Origin: Bacilli bacterium
GTDB taxonomy: Bacteria; Bacillota_I; Bacilli_A; RFN20; CAG-288
Assembly (NCBI GenBank): GCA_022647725.1
Contig: JALCLG010000001.1
Coordinates: forward strand, 998,931 to 1,062,930
Direction of reading: 5' to 3'
Length of the DNA: 64,000 nt
Shown: piece by piece, positions 7,800-19,299 of the stretch
Numbering within the stretch: position 1 is the first letter of the stretch
How the letters are laid out: each line of letters starts with the position of its first letter
Notes under the pieces: model-generated
The model's input: only the letters and a program-made list of their open reading frames with translations
Told to the model about the DNA's origin: nothing
Database searches by the model: none
Made by a program: the position numbers and the translations under genes

Positions 7800-9666
7800 A
7801 GTCGTCACCGCATCCGCCTTAAGCGTCTTCCTGTTAAGCTGCCAGGCCAAAGGATCTTCCTTTGGTCAGGCCAGCGATGAGATTCTGACCTACGACCGTC
7901 CGGATACCTCTAAGACGCAGCTGGTCATCTCCGGCAACGGCATCCCCGAAGCCTTGGTGACGGCCTTTGAGAAAGCCAATCCGACGATTCAGGTCATTGA
8001 AGAGAACATTGCCGGCGGCGAAGCCGGCTATCATCCCTATTACGACTGGATCAAAAACGGCGACGGACCGGACATCCTCTATTTCGGTGCCACCGCCTGG
8101 GGCATCGATACCTCCTACTTGGAAGATCTGACCTCCAAGCCCTATCTTTCGACTTTTGATGCCAGCACGATTCTCCAGAACACCACCGATGGCCATGTCT
8201 ATCTGGTCCCCGGTCCGGTGTCGATGGGCTGCATTCTTTATAACAAGACCCTGTTCACGCAGTATGGCTGGCAGGTTCCGACGACGACTGCGGAGTTTCT
8301 GACGCTCTGCGACAAGATCACCGCGGATACCAACGGCCAGGTCGCTCCTTTCAATCCTAACGGCAAATACGATCAGGAGTTCTTCAAGACGTTTGAGATC
8401 ATGAACTACCAGAAGATGCTGGCCGGGACGACCAACCGTGCCTGGCTGGAAGACTACCGCAACGGCAAAGCCGTCCTCAAAGGCCATATTGATCCGATGT
8501 TCACTCTGGCGCAGTCCTTTGCCGATCACGGGGCCCTGAACGACAGTCACTTCGACTACTCCTATACCACCAGAACCAAGGAGTTCCGTTCCGGCAAGAT
8601 TGCCATGATCAACGACTATCTCGGCTCTACGTCCACCACCGACAATCCCGATGTCTCGGCGATGCCTTTCCCCTCGGAAAACGGGGAGGACCGGCTTTTG
8701 CTCAAGACGCCGAAGTCCTGGCTTGGTGTCACCAAGAACAGCAAGCGGACCACGGCCGTTGAAAAGGCTGCGGATACCTTCTTAACCTTCTATGCCTCCA
8801 ACGAAGGTCAGCAGACGCTGTTGACCGGCAATGAGATCCCGGCCACCAAGAATCCGACTTATCCGGACAACGATCTCTTCAATTCCGTCAAACCCTATAT
8901 CGAGAAGAACCAGACGGTCACTGCCGAATACTTTGATTTGCCTTTTTCCGTCCGGGAATATTCTCCGATGAAAGCTTTGCGGCAAGGCATCCGGGATATG
9001 ATCAACAAGACCAAGACCTTGGATGAGGCCGTCCAGTCCGTTGATGACGACGTGGCCGCCGCCCGGGTCGGCAAAGCCGCGGACCCGGTCATTGCCAGTG
9101 CCGGAGCTGACTTCACGGTCTTAGAGACGTCCGAGATGTTCAGCGACATGTTCCAGGCCAAGTCCGGTTCTCAGATTTCTTTGGTTCTCAACAACGTCGC
9201 CTACCGCGGCAACCTGATGCGGATCTATCAGGGCGACTTCACCGCCCAGATGATCAAATTCCTGGCTCTGCGCTCCTTGGACAACAACTCCACCTTGATC
9301 ACGGCGACGATGACCGGCCAGCAGATAACGGATGCCTTGAATCATCCTTATGGCAGTTCCATCACCACGGATGATGTCATTGCCGATTGTGTCTATGCGT
9401 TCAAAGGCTTAAAAGCAACCTATGCTCCTTGGAATGAGGTTGGAAGCAAAATTCTGGCTCTGACGTTAGCCGATGGCTCCCCTCTTGAGCTTTCGAAGAC
9501 CTATACCGTCAGCTTCTGGCAGGGCACCGTCTCCACCCGCTATTATGATGCCACGACCGCGACCTCGACCCCAGGAACCTTCAATGACCTGATCACCGCC
9601 TACCTCAAGGAACAGAGCCCAATCAAGCCTAGCAAAGACGGCCGCATCACCCTCTCCTGGAAGTAA
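7783..9666 (+). CDS. Solute-binding lipoprotein fused to a 5'-nucleotidase C-terminal-like domain
   Basis: 627 residues. Signal peptide with lipobox FLLSC (Cys20), then a family-1 (MalE-like) extracellular solute-binding domain of about 390 residues (PDILYFGATAWG, GPVSMGCILYNKTLF, VEKAADTFLTFYASNEGQQT). From about residue 465 to 600 it resembles the C-terminal substrate-binding domain of 5'-nucleotidases (GDFTAQMIKFLALRSLDNN, TATMTGQQITDALNH, LELSKTYTVSFWQG), without the metallophosphatase half. No ABC permease or ATPase genes are adjacent. The start overlaps the hybrid kinase gene by 17 bp, so the two are translationally coupled, suggesting a ligand-presenting partner for the kinase rather than a transporter component. 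A strong terminator follows. Confidence 0.75.
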   Translation: MTKLSRVVTASALSVFLLSCQAKGSSFGQASDEILTYDRPDTSKTQLVISGNGIPEALVTAFEKANPTIQVIEENIAGGEAGYHPYYDWIKNGDGPDILYFGATAWGIDTSYLEDLTSKPYLSTFDASTILQNTTDGHVYLVPGPVSMGCILYNKTLFTQYGWQVPTTTAEFLTLCDKITADTNGQVAPFNPNGKYDQEFFKTFEIMNYQKMLAGTTNRAWLEDYRNGKAVLKGHIDPMFTLAQSFADHGALNDSHFDYSYTTRTKEFRSGKIAMINDYLGSTSTTDNPDVSAMPFPSENGEDRLLLKTPKSWLGVTKNSKRTTAVEKAADTFLTFYASNEGQQTLLTGNEIPATKNPTYPDNDLFNSVKPYIEKNQTVTAEYFDLPFSVREYSPMKALRQGIRDMINKTKTLDEAVQSVDDDVAAARVGKAADPVIASAGADFTVLETSEMFSDMFQAKSGSQISLVLNNVAYRGNLMRIYQGDFTAQMIKFLALRSLDNNSTLITATMTGQQITDALNHPYGSSITTDDVIADCVYAFKGLKATYAPWNEVGSKILALTLADGSPLELSKTYTVSFWQGTVSTRYYDATTATSTPGTFNDLITAYLKEQSPIKPSKDGRITLSWK

Positions 9667-9686
9667 GCATTCCGAAAGCGATATCG

Positions 9687-9722
9687 GACCTTGGGACCCT
9701 GAGGGACCCAAGGCCCTTTTCT
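9687..9722 (+). terminator. Terminator of the kinase / solute-binding-protein operon
   Basis: CCTTGGG...CCCAAGG stem (9689-9695 with 9707-9713), extended by CCC/GGG after one mismatch with a TGA loop, followed by CCCTTTTCTTTG. Confidence 0.75.
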
Positions 9723-9835
9723 TTGTTTGCTTCTTTGTTCTTTTTCCTTCCGTCTAGGATTACAATAAGACAATACCTTAATGCGGACTTGCTCCCCTTT
9801 GCCCTTAGTCTCTGACCGCTGACTCAGGAGGTCTT

Positions 9836-13265
<3,430 letters not shown>

Positions 13266-13282
13266 TAAGCTGCGACTTAGGA

Positions 13283-13317
13283 GTCCCCTTCGCCTTTGGG
13301 CGGAAGGGACTTTTTTT
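13283..13317 (+). terminator. Enolase terminator
   Basis: AGTCCCCTTCGCC - TTTG - GGCGGAAGGGACT hairpin followed by a run of T, immediately after the eno stop codon. Confidence 0.88.
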
Positions 13318-13358
13318 GAGTCTGAAAAGACGGGACCCGATTGAGAAAAAACAAGACA

Positions 13359-13465
13359 ACGCAAATCGATTTGCGTATCGCCTAGATTTACTCAAGATTT
13401 TAAAAAGTGCGTTAAAAACGATAACTTGACAACGCAAATGGATTTGCGTAAAATGGATTTGCGTA
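13359..13465 (+). promoter_or_regulatory. Promoter and three-site operator of the ATPase gene
   Basis: A consensus promoter, TTGACA (13426-13431), 17 bp, TAAAAT (13449-13454), drives the ATPase. The 17-bp spacer is filled by the palindrome ACGCAAATGGATTTGCGT (13432-13449, one mismatch at the centre). An equivalent perfect palindrome, ACGCAAATCGATTTGCGT, lies at 13359-13376, and the 15-mer AAATGGATTTGCGTA is repeated head to tail at 13436-13450 and 13451-13465, placing a third half-site over the start point. This is a classic repressor layout. Confidence 0.8.
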
Positions 13466-13483
13466 GATAGCGGAGGCGAAAAT

Positions 13484-14872
13484 ATGGACTTCATTGGACG
13501 TCAGGAAGAAAGTCAGATTCTTACGCACGCCTTAGCCAAAGACGGCTTTTCCGCTGTCCTCCTTTATGGTCGCCGCCGGGTAGGAAAATCGGAACTGATC
13601 CGTCAGTTCTTGGAAAAGGTGACCACAAGGAAGATCGTCTTTGAAGCCTCGAAGACGATCTACAGCGTCAACTTTTCTGCCTTGGTCGATGCGGTTTCTC
13701 AGGCTTATCAATTGCCCTTGTCTTTTGGTTCCTTGGAAGATGTTCTCACCTTCATCGGAAACCGTTCGAAAACCGAAAAGACAGTTCTTGTCATCGATGA
13801 ATATTCTTATTTCCGCAGGCCGGATGGCTTGACGGAAAGTACCTTTCAGCATTTCATTGACGACTTTCAGCATGAGAGCAAACTGACGCTCATTCTTTCC
13901 GGATCCCTGGTGCGGATTATGCTGTCCATCATTGATAACAATGCCCCCTTGTATGGGCGTTTCACGGATGTTATTTCCTTAGAGCCTTTTGACTATGATC
14001 TGGCCGCTAAGTTTTATCCCAACCGTACGCCGGAGGAAAAGCTTTTTCTCTATGGCTGCTTTGGCGGCGTCCCGCATTATCTTTCTCTTTTGGATGCGCA
14101 GCAAAGCGTGGAAGAGAACCTGATCCGTCTCTTTTTCAGCAAGAATGCCGTGCTGCAAAGCGAAGCCGATTTATTGCTGAGCGAAGAACTTTCATCCGTG
14201 GAAAATGCCAATGCTGTCCTCACTCTTTTGGGGTCCCGCCAGTTACGTTATTCGGATATCAATCAGCTTTTCCCAGACAGCCGTCTTAACGGGGCCACTT
14301 ATATTCTTAAGAAGCTTGTTTCTATGTCTCTGGTTGAAAAAGAGATAGCGTTGAACAGCAAGGATGAAAAAAATGCTACCTATGCGATCAAAGACCCGTT
14401 CCTGCGTTTTTATTATTCTTTCTATGTTCCTACTCGGTCATATGCCCTCCTCTATTCGCCTGAGGACCTTTATCAGACGTTCATCAAAGACAAGCTTTTC
14501 CGCAGCTATCTTCCTCATATCTTTGAGCTGGTCTCACGGCAGTTCCTGATCCGGGAAAACCGCCTGAAAAAGCTGACACCCAGCCTTTTAGCGATAGGCA
14601 GTTATACGTATACGCTTAAAGATCCGCTGACGAAGGAACGGATCAACAGCCAGTTCGATGTTGTCACTAAGGATAGCCAAGGCTACACCGACTATGAGTG
14701 CAAATACTATTCCCAGCCGTTGAAAATGAAAGATATTCAGCAAGAAAAAGACAGTATTCAGAAGACTAAACTTCCTTTTGATCGGATTGGCTTCTTTTCA
14801 AAAAGCGGTTTTTCCAGCGAGGTCAAAGCTCTCGGAATTCCGCTTTACAGTTTGGACGATCTCTATCGGTAG
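13484..14872 (+). CDS. Archaeal-type ATPase with DUF234 nuclease-like C-terminus
   Basis: 462 residues. N-terminal STAND/AAA-like ATPase (PF01637): FIGRQEE start motif, Walker A YGRRRVGKSE, Walker B VLVIDEYSY, sensor LILSGSLV. Residues about 240-320 form a winged helix (LLGSRQLRYSDINQLF...YILKKLVSMSLVEKE). The C-terminal DUF234 region carries FDVVTKDSQGYTDYECKYY, a D-x(n)-ExK pattern of PD-(D/E)xK nucleases. These proteins are widespread, sporadic and often multicopy in gut bacteria and archaea; function is unknown, with mobile-element or defence roles suggested. The start follows GCGGAGG. The palindromic promoter together with the winged helix suggests autorepression. Confidence 0.8.
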   Translation: MDFIGRQEESQILTHALAKDGFSAVLLYGRRRVGKSELIRQFLEKVTTRKIVFEASKTIYSVNFSALVDAVSQAYQLPLSFGSLEDVLTFIGNRSKTEKTVLVIDEYSYFRRPDGLTESTFQHFIDDFQHESKLTLILSGSLVRIMLSIIDNNAPLYGRFTDVISLEPFDYDLAAKFYPNRTPEEKLFLYGCFGGVPHYLSLLDAQQSVEENLIRLFFSKNAVLQSEADLLLSEELSSVENANAVLTLLGSRQLRYSDINQLFPDSRLNGATYILKKLVSMSLVEKEIALNSKDEKNATYAIKDPFLRFYYSFYVPTRSYALLYSPEDLYQTFIKDKLFRSYLPHIFELVSRQFLIRENRLKKLTPSLLAIGSYTYTLKDPLTKERINSQFDVVTKDSQGYTDYECKYYSQPLKMKDIQQEKDSIQKTKLPFDRIGFFSKSGFSSEVKALGIPLYSLDDLYR

Positions 14873-14885
14873 CAACAAGAAAAAG

Positions 14886-14925
14886 GCTGCCAGGCGATGC
14901 CTGACAGCCCCTCTTCTTTTATTGG
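14886..14925. terminator. Bidirectional terminator between convergent genes
   Basis: GGCTG-C-CAGGC hairpin closing on GCCTG-A-CAGCC with a GAT loop. Reading leftward it is followed by TTTTTCTT, reading rightward by CCTCTTCTTTT, so it can end both the ATPase transcript and the small membrane protein transcript. Confidence 0.75.
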
Positions 14926-14928
14926 GTA

Positions 14929-15312
14929 TTAAGCGGCAGCCAGAACGAAGCCGAAGAGGATGAAGAAGAGGAGAGCTTCGACAAGACAGACAGCATAGAT
15001 GCTGCTGATCAGAGCGATCTTGAGGACCTTGGATTTCTGCGGAACCTCACTCCAGTCATCGTAATAATTGACATGGGTCTTGCCGTTCTCACTGGTGGTG
15101 TCCTTCTTGAGGAAGCTGCCGGAGATGACATAGATCAGATCCAAGGAGAGCAGGAAGAAAGTTAAGAGCGGAGCAATGATATAGAAGATGGTCATGTTGG
15201 AGCTGGGATAGCTCTTATGATAAAGGACAAAGCCCAGGACTTCCAACGCAATGAAGACGGCTAAGCTGACGCCATAGGTGACCCAGCTGATGACCTGAAA
15301 TTTTTTAGTCAT
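14929..15312 (-). CDS. Small membrane protein of unknown function
   Basis: 127 residues with three clear hydrophobic segments (about 8-30, 42-64, 100-124) and a polar loop containing KKDTTSENGKTHVNYYDDW between the second and third. I recognise no family. The ATG follows GGGAGC. Convergent with the ATPase gene and separated from it by a shared terminator; upstream is the vsr-Nudix pair on the same strand, 67 bp away. Confidence 0.65.
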   Translation of the reverse strand: MTKKFQVISWVTYGVSLAVFIALEVLGFVLYHKSYPSSNMTIFYIIAPLLTFFLLSLDLIYVISGSFLKKDTTSENGKTHVNYYDDWSEVPQKSKVLKIALISSIYAVCLVEALLFFILFGFVLAAA

Positions 15313-15379
15313 GGCACGTGCTCCCTTCGTATGCCTACTATTTTAAGACAAACCCCTCCCGGAAAGAAGAAGAATGATT

Positions 15380-15802
15380 CTAGAGGGCAGGGTTCTTCCT
15401 AAGAACGACGGCATCGGCGATTTCGGCAAGACAGTCTTCCAAGGACTGATTGATCTCATGTTCCCAGAAGTGCAGGACCGTATAGCCTAATGCCACCAGG
15501 CGCTCGTCATTGAGACGGTCGCGCTGACGGTTACGCTCGATCTTGGCTTTCCAGTAGTCAGCATGAGCCTTCAGCTGGCTTTCCGTCTTGGTCAGGTCAT
15601 AGCCATGGAAGAAGTCACCGTCACAGAAGATCGCGATTTTAGCCACGGTTAAGACGATATCCGGATGACCCGGCAAGGACTTCACATTGACATGGTAGCG
15701 GTAGCCGGACTGGTAGAGTGCTTTCCTGAGCCGGAGTTCGATCGAGGTGTCCTTCCCCTTGATGCGGCTCATATTGTAATGGATGGCTTCTTTACTTCGC
15801 AT
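15380..15802 (-). CDS. vsr: Very-short-patch mismatch repair endonuclease
   Basis: 140 residues, full length for Vsr. MSRIKGKDTSIELRLRKALY is the hallmark N-terminal helix region; PGHPDIVL supplies the catalytic Asp and IAIFCDGDFFHG is the core strand and active-site region, followed by WKAKIERNRQRD and WEHEI. Vsr nicks T:G mismatches produced by deamination of 5-methylcytosine, and is normally encoded beside a cytosine-C5 methyltransferase. None is present within this window near it. It overlaps the upstream Nudix gene by 11 bp, so the pair may act together in nucleotide or DNA quality control. Confidence 0.88.
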   Translation of the reverse strand: MRSKEAIHYNMSRIKGKDTSIELRLRKALYQSGYRYHVNVKSLPGHPDIVLTVAKIAIFCDGDFFHGYDLTKTESQLKAHADYWKAKIERNRQRDRLNDERLVALGYTVLHFWEHEINQSLEDCLAEIADAVVLRKNPAL

Positions 15803-16214
15803 CCTTGAGTTTCTTACTCAAATAGGCTAAGGCCAGCGCCAAGGTTTCCTTGTCGCTCTTGAAGGTCAGACAGGCCAAGGCCTTTTCCGGGCTGACCCAT
15901 TCCGCATAGCTGACTTCTTCCGGCTGAGGGATGATCAGGGTGGAGAGAGCTTTGGCGACATAGAAGGTCACGTCCTTGCTGACATCGGGCTGCGGGGAAT
16001 AGGTGATGGTGTGGCTGAAGCCCATATCAACGTCGACGTCGAGATTGGTCTCTTCCTTGATCTCCCGTAACGTACACTGCAGCGGAGACTCGCCTTCTTC
16101 GATATGACCTTTGGGAAGGGAAATGTGACCTAAATGCATATGCTCGATCAGGATCTCCGGCTGGGTTCCTTTGAGGCGGTAAACGATGGCACCGTAACTA
16201 TATTCTTTTTTCAT
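15792..16214 (-). CDS. Nudix hydrolase (Ap4A-hydrolase-like)
   Basis: 140 residues with a complete Nudix box: GHIEEGESPLQCTLREIKEET, reading G-x5-E-x7-REI-x-EE-x-N with Asn in place of the last Gly. The start AIVYRLKGTQPEILIEH and the C-terminal half resemble bis(5'-nucleosyl)-tetraphosphatases; the exact substrate is not certain. An extended -10, TG-T-TATAAT, ends only 6 bp before the ATG and there is no ribosome binding site, so the message is probably leaderless. The gene overlaps vsr. Confidence 0.82.
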   Translation of the reverse strand: MKKEYSYGAIVYRLKGTQPEILIEHMHLGHISLPKGHIEEGESPLQCTLREIKEETNLDVDVDMGFSHTITYSPQPDVSKDVTFYVAKALSTLIIPQPEEVSYAEWVSPEKALACLTFKSDKETLALALAYLSKKLKDAK

Positions 16215-16220
16215 AGCTCG

Positions 16221-16229
16221 ATTATAACA
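16221..16229 (-). promoter_or_regulatory. Extended -10 promoter of the Nudix-vsr pair
   Basis: Leftward TGTTATAAT ends 6 bp from the start codon. A TTGACA at 16249-16254 is 22 bp away, too far for a normal -35, which fits an extended -10 promoter that does not need one. Confidence 0.5.
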
Positions 16230-16263
16230 CCCTGACGGGATATCGTTCTGTCAAAAAAGGATA

Positions 16264-16300
16264 AAAAAAACTTCCCCGAATCCGAAGATTCGAGGAAGAG
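16264..16300 (-). terminator. feoAB terminator
   Basis: Leftward hairpin CTTCC-TC-GAATC / GATTC-GG-GGAAG with a TTCG loop, followed by eight T. It lies about 190 bp after the feoB stop, in a stretch (16300-16490) with no recognisable gene. Confidence 0.75.
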
Positions 16301-16448
16301 AGCAAAAGGAATTTTTATGTTGGAATTTATTAGCTAAATTAAGTTTTTCAGTCTCTCTTGTTTAACTTAAGAGGCTGTGCTTCTTTTAAAAGCCTATATA
16401 TCATAGAGTCTCAACTTTGAAATTGCAAGACTTTTTTGAACTTTTCAC

Positions 16449-16486
16449 TTGATTTGAAAATGAAACTGTTTTCATTTCAAAATCAA
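16449..16486 (-). repeat. AT-rich inverted repeat directly after feoB
   Basis: Arms TTGATTTGAAAATGAAA and TTTTCATTTCAAAATCAA pair almost end to end around a 3-base centre. It is in the feoB 3' untranslated region, has no T-run after it, and may stabilise the mRNA end. Confidence 0.5.
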
Positions 16487-16489
16487 AAG

Positions 16490-18904
16490 TTATCCACAAT
16501 GGCAAGAATGCCCATTCTTAGGCTCTTTTCCGGCATCACTGGCCCCAATGGACTGGGCCAGGAAGGAACGATCGCCACTGTCAGTATCTGTCCTCATGCT
16601 GGCTTCTTTGATTAGGCTCTGATTGGGATCATCGACCCGGAACGAGAAGAGATGGATGCCCTGACCTTTTTTCAGACGGTAGACGTGGTTGATGACGAAA
16701 AGCAGGACGACGGCAAGGACGAAAACAAGAGAAACAATCTCAACGCCGAGTTCTAACGAGGTGTAGCTTTCTGTCCCAAGGAAAGACAAGGAGCCGATGC
16801 CATAGACGATGAAGGAGACGACATAGGAGACGATCAGCCAGAAAGCCAGCACATAGTGAAAATTCTTCTTGGATTTCAGCTCGCCTTTGGCTGTCGAGAT
16901 AGCAGCAATGCAAGGCAGAGAAAGCAGGTTATAGGTCAGGAAACTGAAGATGGCCGGCAAGGAGATGGTGATATCACTGGCGGCTAAGCCGCTCTTGAGG
17001 ATGCCTAAGGATTCCATGGTGGCAACCACCTGCTCCTTGGCAATCACGCCGGTGAAGGCGGCGATGATGTACTTCCAGCCATCGGCACCTTTGCCAAAGC
17101 CTAACGGATAGAAGATCGGCTGGATGAAGACGCCGATGGAATAGATGATGGAAGACTCGATATCCTTGGTGCCATCGCTTAAGGTGCTGACCAGCTGCCA
17201 GTTCCAGCTGAAGTTCGTCAGGAACCATAAGAGAAGGCTCATCAGGGCAATGACCGTACCGGCACGCTTCAGAAACCGTTTGGTTTCGTCCCATAAGGCT
17301 AACATCGTGGATTTGAACTGCGGCACCAGATACGGCGGGAATTCCATGATGAAAGGAGAGCTGTCGCCCTGGATGATGAAGCGGTTAGAGAAATAACCCG
17401 CTAAGATAGCGACCACAATGCCGATGGCATAAAGGATGAAAGCCGTCAGTCCGCCGTCGATGGCACCGCCGGTCATCACTGAGATCAGCTTCGTGCCGAC
17501 ACCCATATAAATCGGCAGTTTGGCGCCGCAGCTGAAGAAAGGCGTCAAGGAGATGGTCAGCACCTTCTCCCGCTGATTGTCGATGGTTCGGGTTCCCATG
17601 ATGCCAGGAACCGCACAGCCGAAGCAGGAAATGAGAGGGACGACACAGCGTCCGGAGATACCGAAGCGGCGTAAGAGCCGGTCAAAGACAAAGGCCACCC
17701 GGGCCATATAGCCCGAATTTTCCAGAATCTGGATGAACAAGGTCAGCAAGATGATGAGCGGAAGATAGGTGACGACCGTGAAGACGGCATTCAATAAGCC
17801 GTCACAGATCAGCGATGTCACCCAGGCCGGAGCACTGGCCGCCGTCAGTCCGTTGGCAATCAGCCCGACCAGCCAATGGTTCAGCACCCAGTCCAAAGTA
17901 TCCTGAAGAAGGATGCCAAGAGAGGGCATGCCCGGAGTCTGTTCCTCGAAGAAGGGACGGACAGGGCCTAAGCCCATGGCTCCCATCTTCAGGAAATCAT
18001 TATCGAAGACTATGGAGAACATCACATACATGATGAGGGCAAAGATCGGCAGTCCTAAGAAACGGTTGGTCAGGATCTTATCCACCCGGTCGGAGAACGA
18101 GATCTTCGGTGCCTTGACCAGACGGTGATAGCAAGGATAGAGCTGTTTTTCAATATAGCAGTAACGGTCATCGGCAATAACACTTTCCAAGTCCTTATCC
18201 GGAGTTGCTAAGCCATTGGAGACGACAATATCATGGGCTTTCTTGGCTAAGAGCTGATACTGATCGGTGACGATGGAATCCTCTTCCAGGAGCTTTGAGG
18301 CAATAAAGAGAGGCGAGGAGATCTTCTCTGCCTCCACCAACGGAACAAGAGCTTTGCAGGCCTCCAAAATGCTAGGATCGACAAAGCTTAACTGCCCCTT
18401 GCGGGTGGTGCCTTTGAGCTTGAAAGCCGCGGCCACCAGATCCTGCATGCCTTTGGTCTTCAGGGCCGAGACCGGCACAACCGGTACGCCAAGACTCTTG
18501 GAGAGTGCGGCAATATCGATGGTATCGCCCTTCTTGTCGAGCACATCCATGAAGTTCAGGGCAATCACGACCGGAATATCCATCTCCAGAAGCTGGGTGG
18601 TCAGGAAAAGATTCCGGGCCAGGTTGGTGCTGTCGATGACGTTGATGACGGCATCGGGCTTCGAATCAATCAGAAAGTTCCGGCTGACGACTTCTTCCGG
18701 AGTATAAGGTGACAAGGAGTAGATGCCGGGAAGATCGACGATATCGATATCCTCCGGAAAATCCTTCTTCTTTTTATAAATGCCTTCCCGTTTTTCGACG
18801 GTCACTCCCGGCCAGTTGCCGACATGGGCCTGGCTGCCTGTCAGATTATTGAAGATGGTGGTCTTCCCGCAATTCGGATTGCCGATCAATGCGACTTGGA
18901 ACAT
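16490..18904 (-). CDS. feoB: Ferrous iron transport protein B
   Basis: 804 residues, full length. Inner-membrane Fe(II) uptake protein with an N-terminal G domain: P-loop GNPNCGKTT (8-16), G3 DLPGIYSL, G4 NFMD. Switch and helical spacer lead into the membrane channel with two Gate domains (CFGCAVPGIMGTRTI and FFSCGAKLPIYMG, whose Cys residues are conserved in FeoB pores) and a C-terminal membrane segment. The protein ends in a cysteine-rich HSCHCG tail, seen in FeoB proteins that lack a separate FeoC. It starts 1 bp after the feoA stop, hence one operon. Terminator about 190 bp downstream. Confidence 0.95.
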   Translation of the reverse strand: MFQVALIGNPNCGKTTIFNNLTGSQAHVGNWPGVTVEKREGIYKKKKDFPEDIDIVDLPGIYSLSPYTPEEVVSRNFLIDSKPDAVINVIDSTNLARNLFLTTQLLEMDIPVVIALNFMDVLDKKGDTIDIAALSKSLGVPVVPVSALKTKGMQDLVAAAFKLKGTTRKGQLSFVDPSILEACKALVPLVEAEKISSPLFIASKLLEEDSIVTDQYQLLAKKAHDIVVSNGLATPDKDLESVIADDRYCYIEKQLYPCYHRLVKAPKISFSDRVDKILTNRFLGLPIFALIMYVMFSIVFDNDFLKMGAMGLGPVRPFFEEQTPGMPSLGILLQDTLDWVLNHWLVGLIANGLTAASAPAWVTSLICDGLLNAVFTVVTYLPLIILLTLFIQILENSGYMARVAFVFDRLLRRFGISGRCVVPLISCFGCAVPGIMGTRTIDNQREKVLTISLTPFFSCGAKLPIYMGVGTKLISVMTGGAIDGGLTAFILYAIGIVVAILAGYFSNRFIIQGDSSPFIMEFPPYLVPQFKSTMLALWDETKRFLKRAGTVIALMSLLLWFLTNFSWNWQLVSTLSDGTKDIESSIIYSIGVFIQPIFYPLGFGKGADGWKYIIAAFTGVIAKEQVVATMESLGILKSGLAASDITISLPAIFSFLTYNLLSLPCIAAISTAKGELKSKKNFHYVLAFWLIVSYVVSFIVYGIGSLSFLGTESYTSLELGVEIVSLVFVLAVVLLFVINHVYRLKKGQGIHLFSFRVDDPNQSLIKEASMRTDTDSGDRSFLAQSIGASDAGKEPKNGHSCHCG

Positions 18905-18905
18905 T

Positions 18906-19274
18906 TCACTTGCCGTCCTTTTCCTGGTGAAGCTTCGCCAGCTGTTTTCTCATGGTTTTCTCTTCTTCAACGCACTGGGCGTCTTCCTTCTGGAAACGCG
19001 CTAAGGCGTCGGGGGTAGGAACACGCCTGCCTTTGACCAATTCAAAACAGTCGGGGTTCAGAGACTCCACGTCGATGACTTGGGCAAACTCCCGGTTGAT
19101 GGCAATCCGTCCGTCCCGGACCTTCAAGACAACATCGCCATCCCGGTTGAGGAGACAGGTAACGTTTGCTCCGGGGATGATCGATAGGTTTTCCAAATGC
19201 CGGCGATGCCGGTAATCCGTGTTGACTTTCACGATTCTCAGCTCTTCCCTGCTTGCCGCTTGAGTTAATACCAT
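18906..19274 (-). CDS. feoA: Ferrous iron transport protein A with C-terminal extension
   Basis: 122 residues. The first about 85 residues are the SH3-like FeoA domain (HLENLSIIPGANVTCLLNRDGDVVLKVRDGRIAINREFAQ), a cytosolic partner needed for FeoB function. A further about 37 charged residues (QKEDAQCVEEEKTMRKQLAK) probably form a helix and are not usual for FeoA, which normally has about 75-85 residues. Immediately upstream of feoB. Transcribed from a near-perfect sigma-A promoter carrying a metal-repressor-like dyad. Confidence 0.88.
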   Translation of the reverse strand: MVLTQAASREELRIVKVNTDYRHRRHLENLSIIPGANVTCLLNRDGDVVLKVRDGRIAINREFAQVIDVESLNPDCFELVKGRRVPTPDALARFQKEDAQCVEEEKTMRKQLAKLHQEKDGK

Positions 19275-19299
19275 TGGCTTGGCCTCTTGTGCGTCTCCT

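Noticed and set aside
13359-13465. CRISPR-like array
   Set aside because: The repeats are palindromic operators of uneven spacing over a promoter, with no spacer pattern or cas genes.
16490-16498. TTATCCACA, a consensus DnaA box, over the feoB stop codon
   Set aside because: Single copy, no cluster, no dnaA/dnaN or AT-rich unwinding element; most likely chance.
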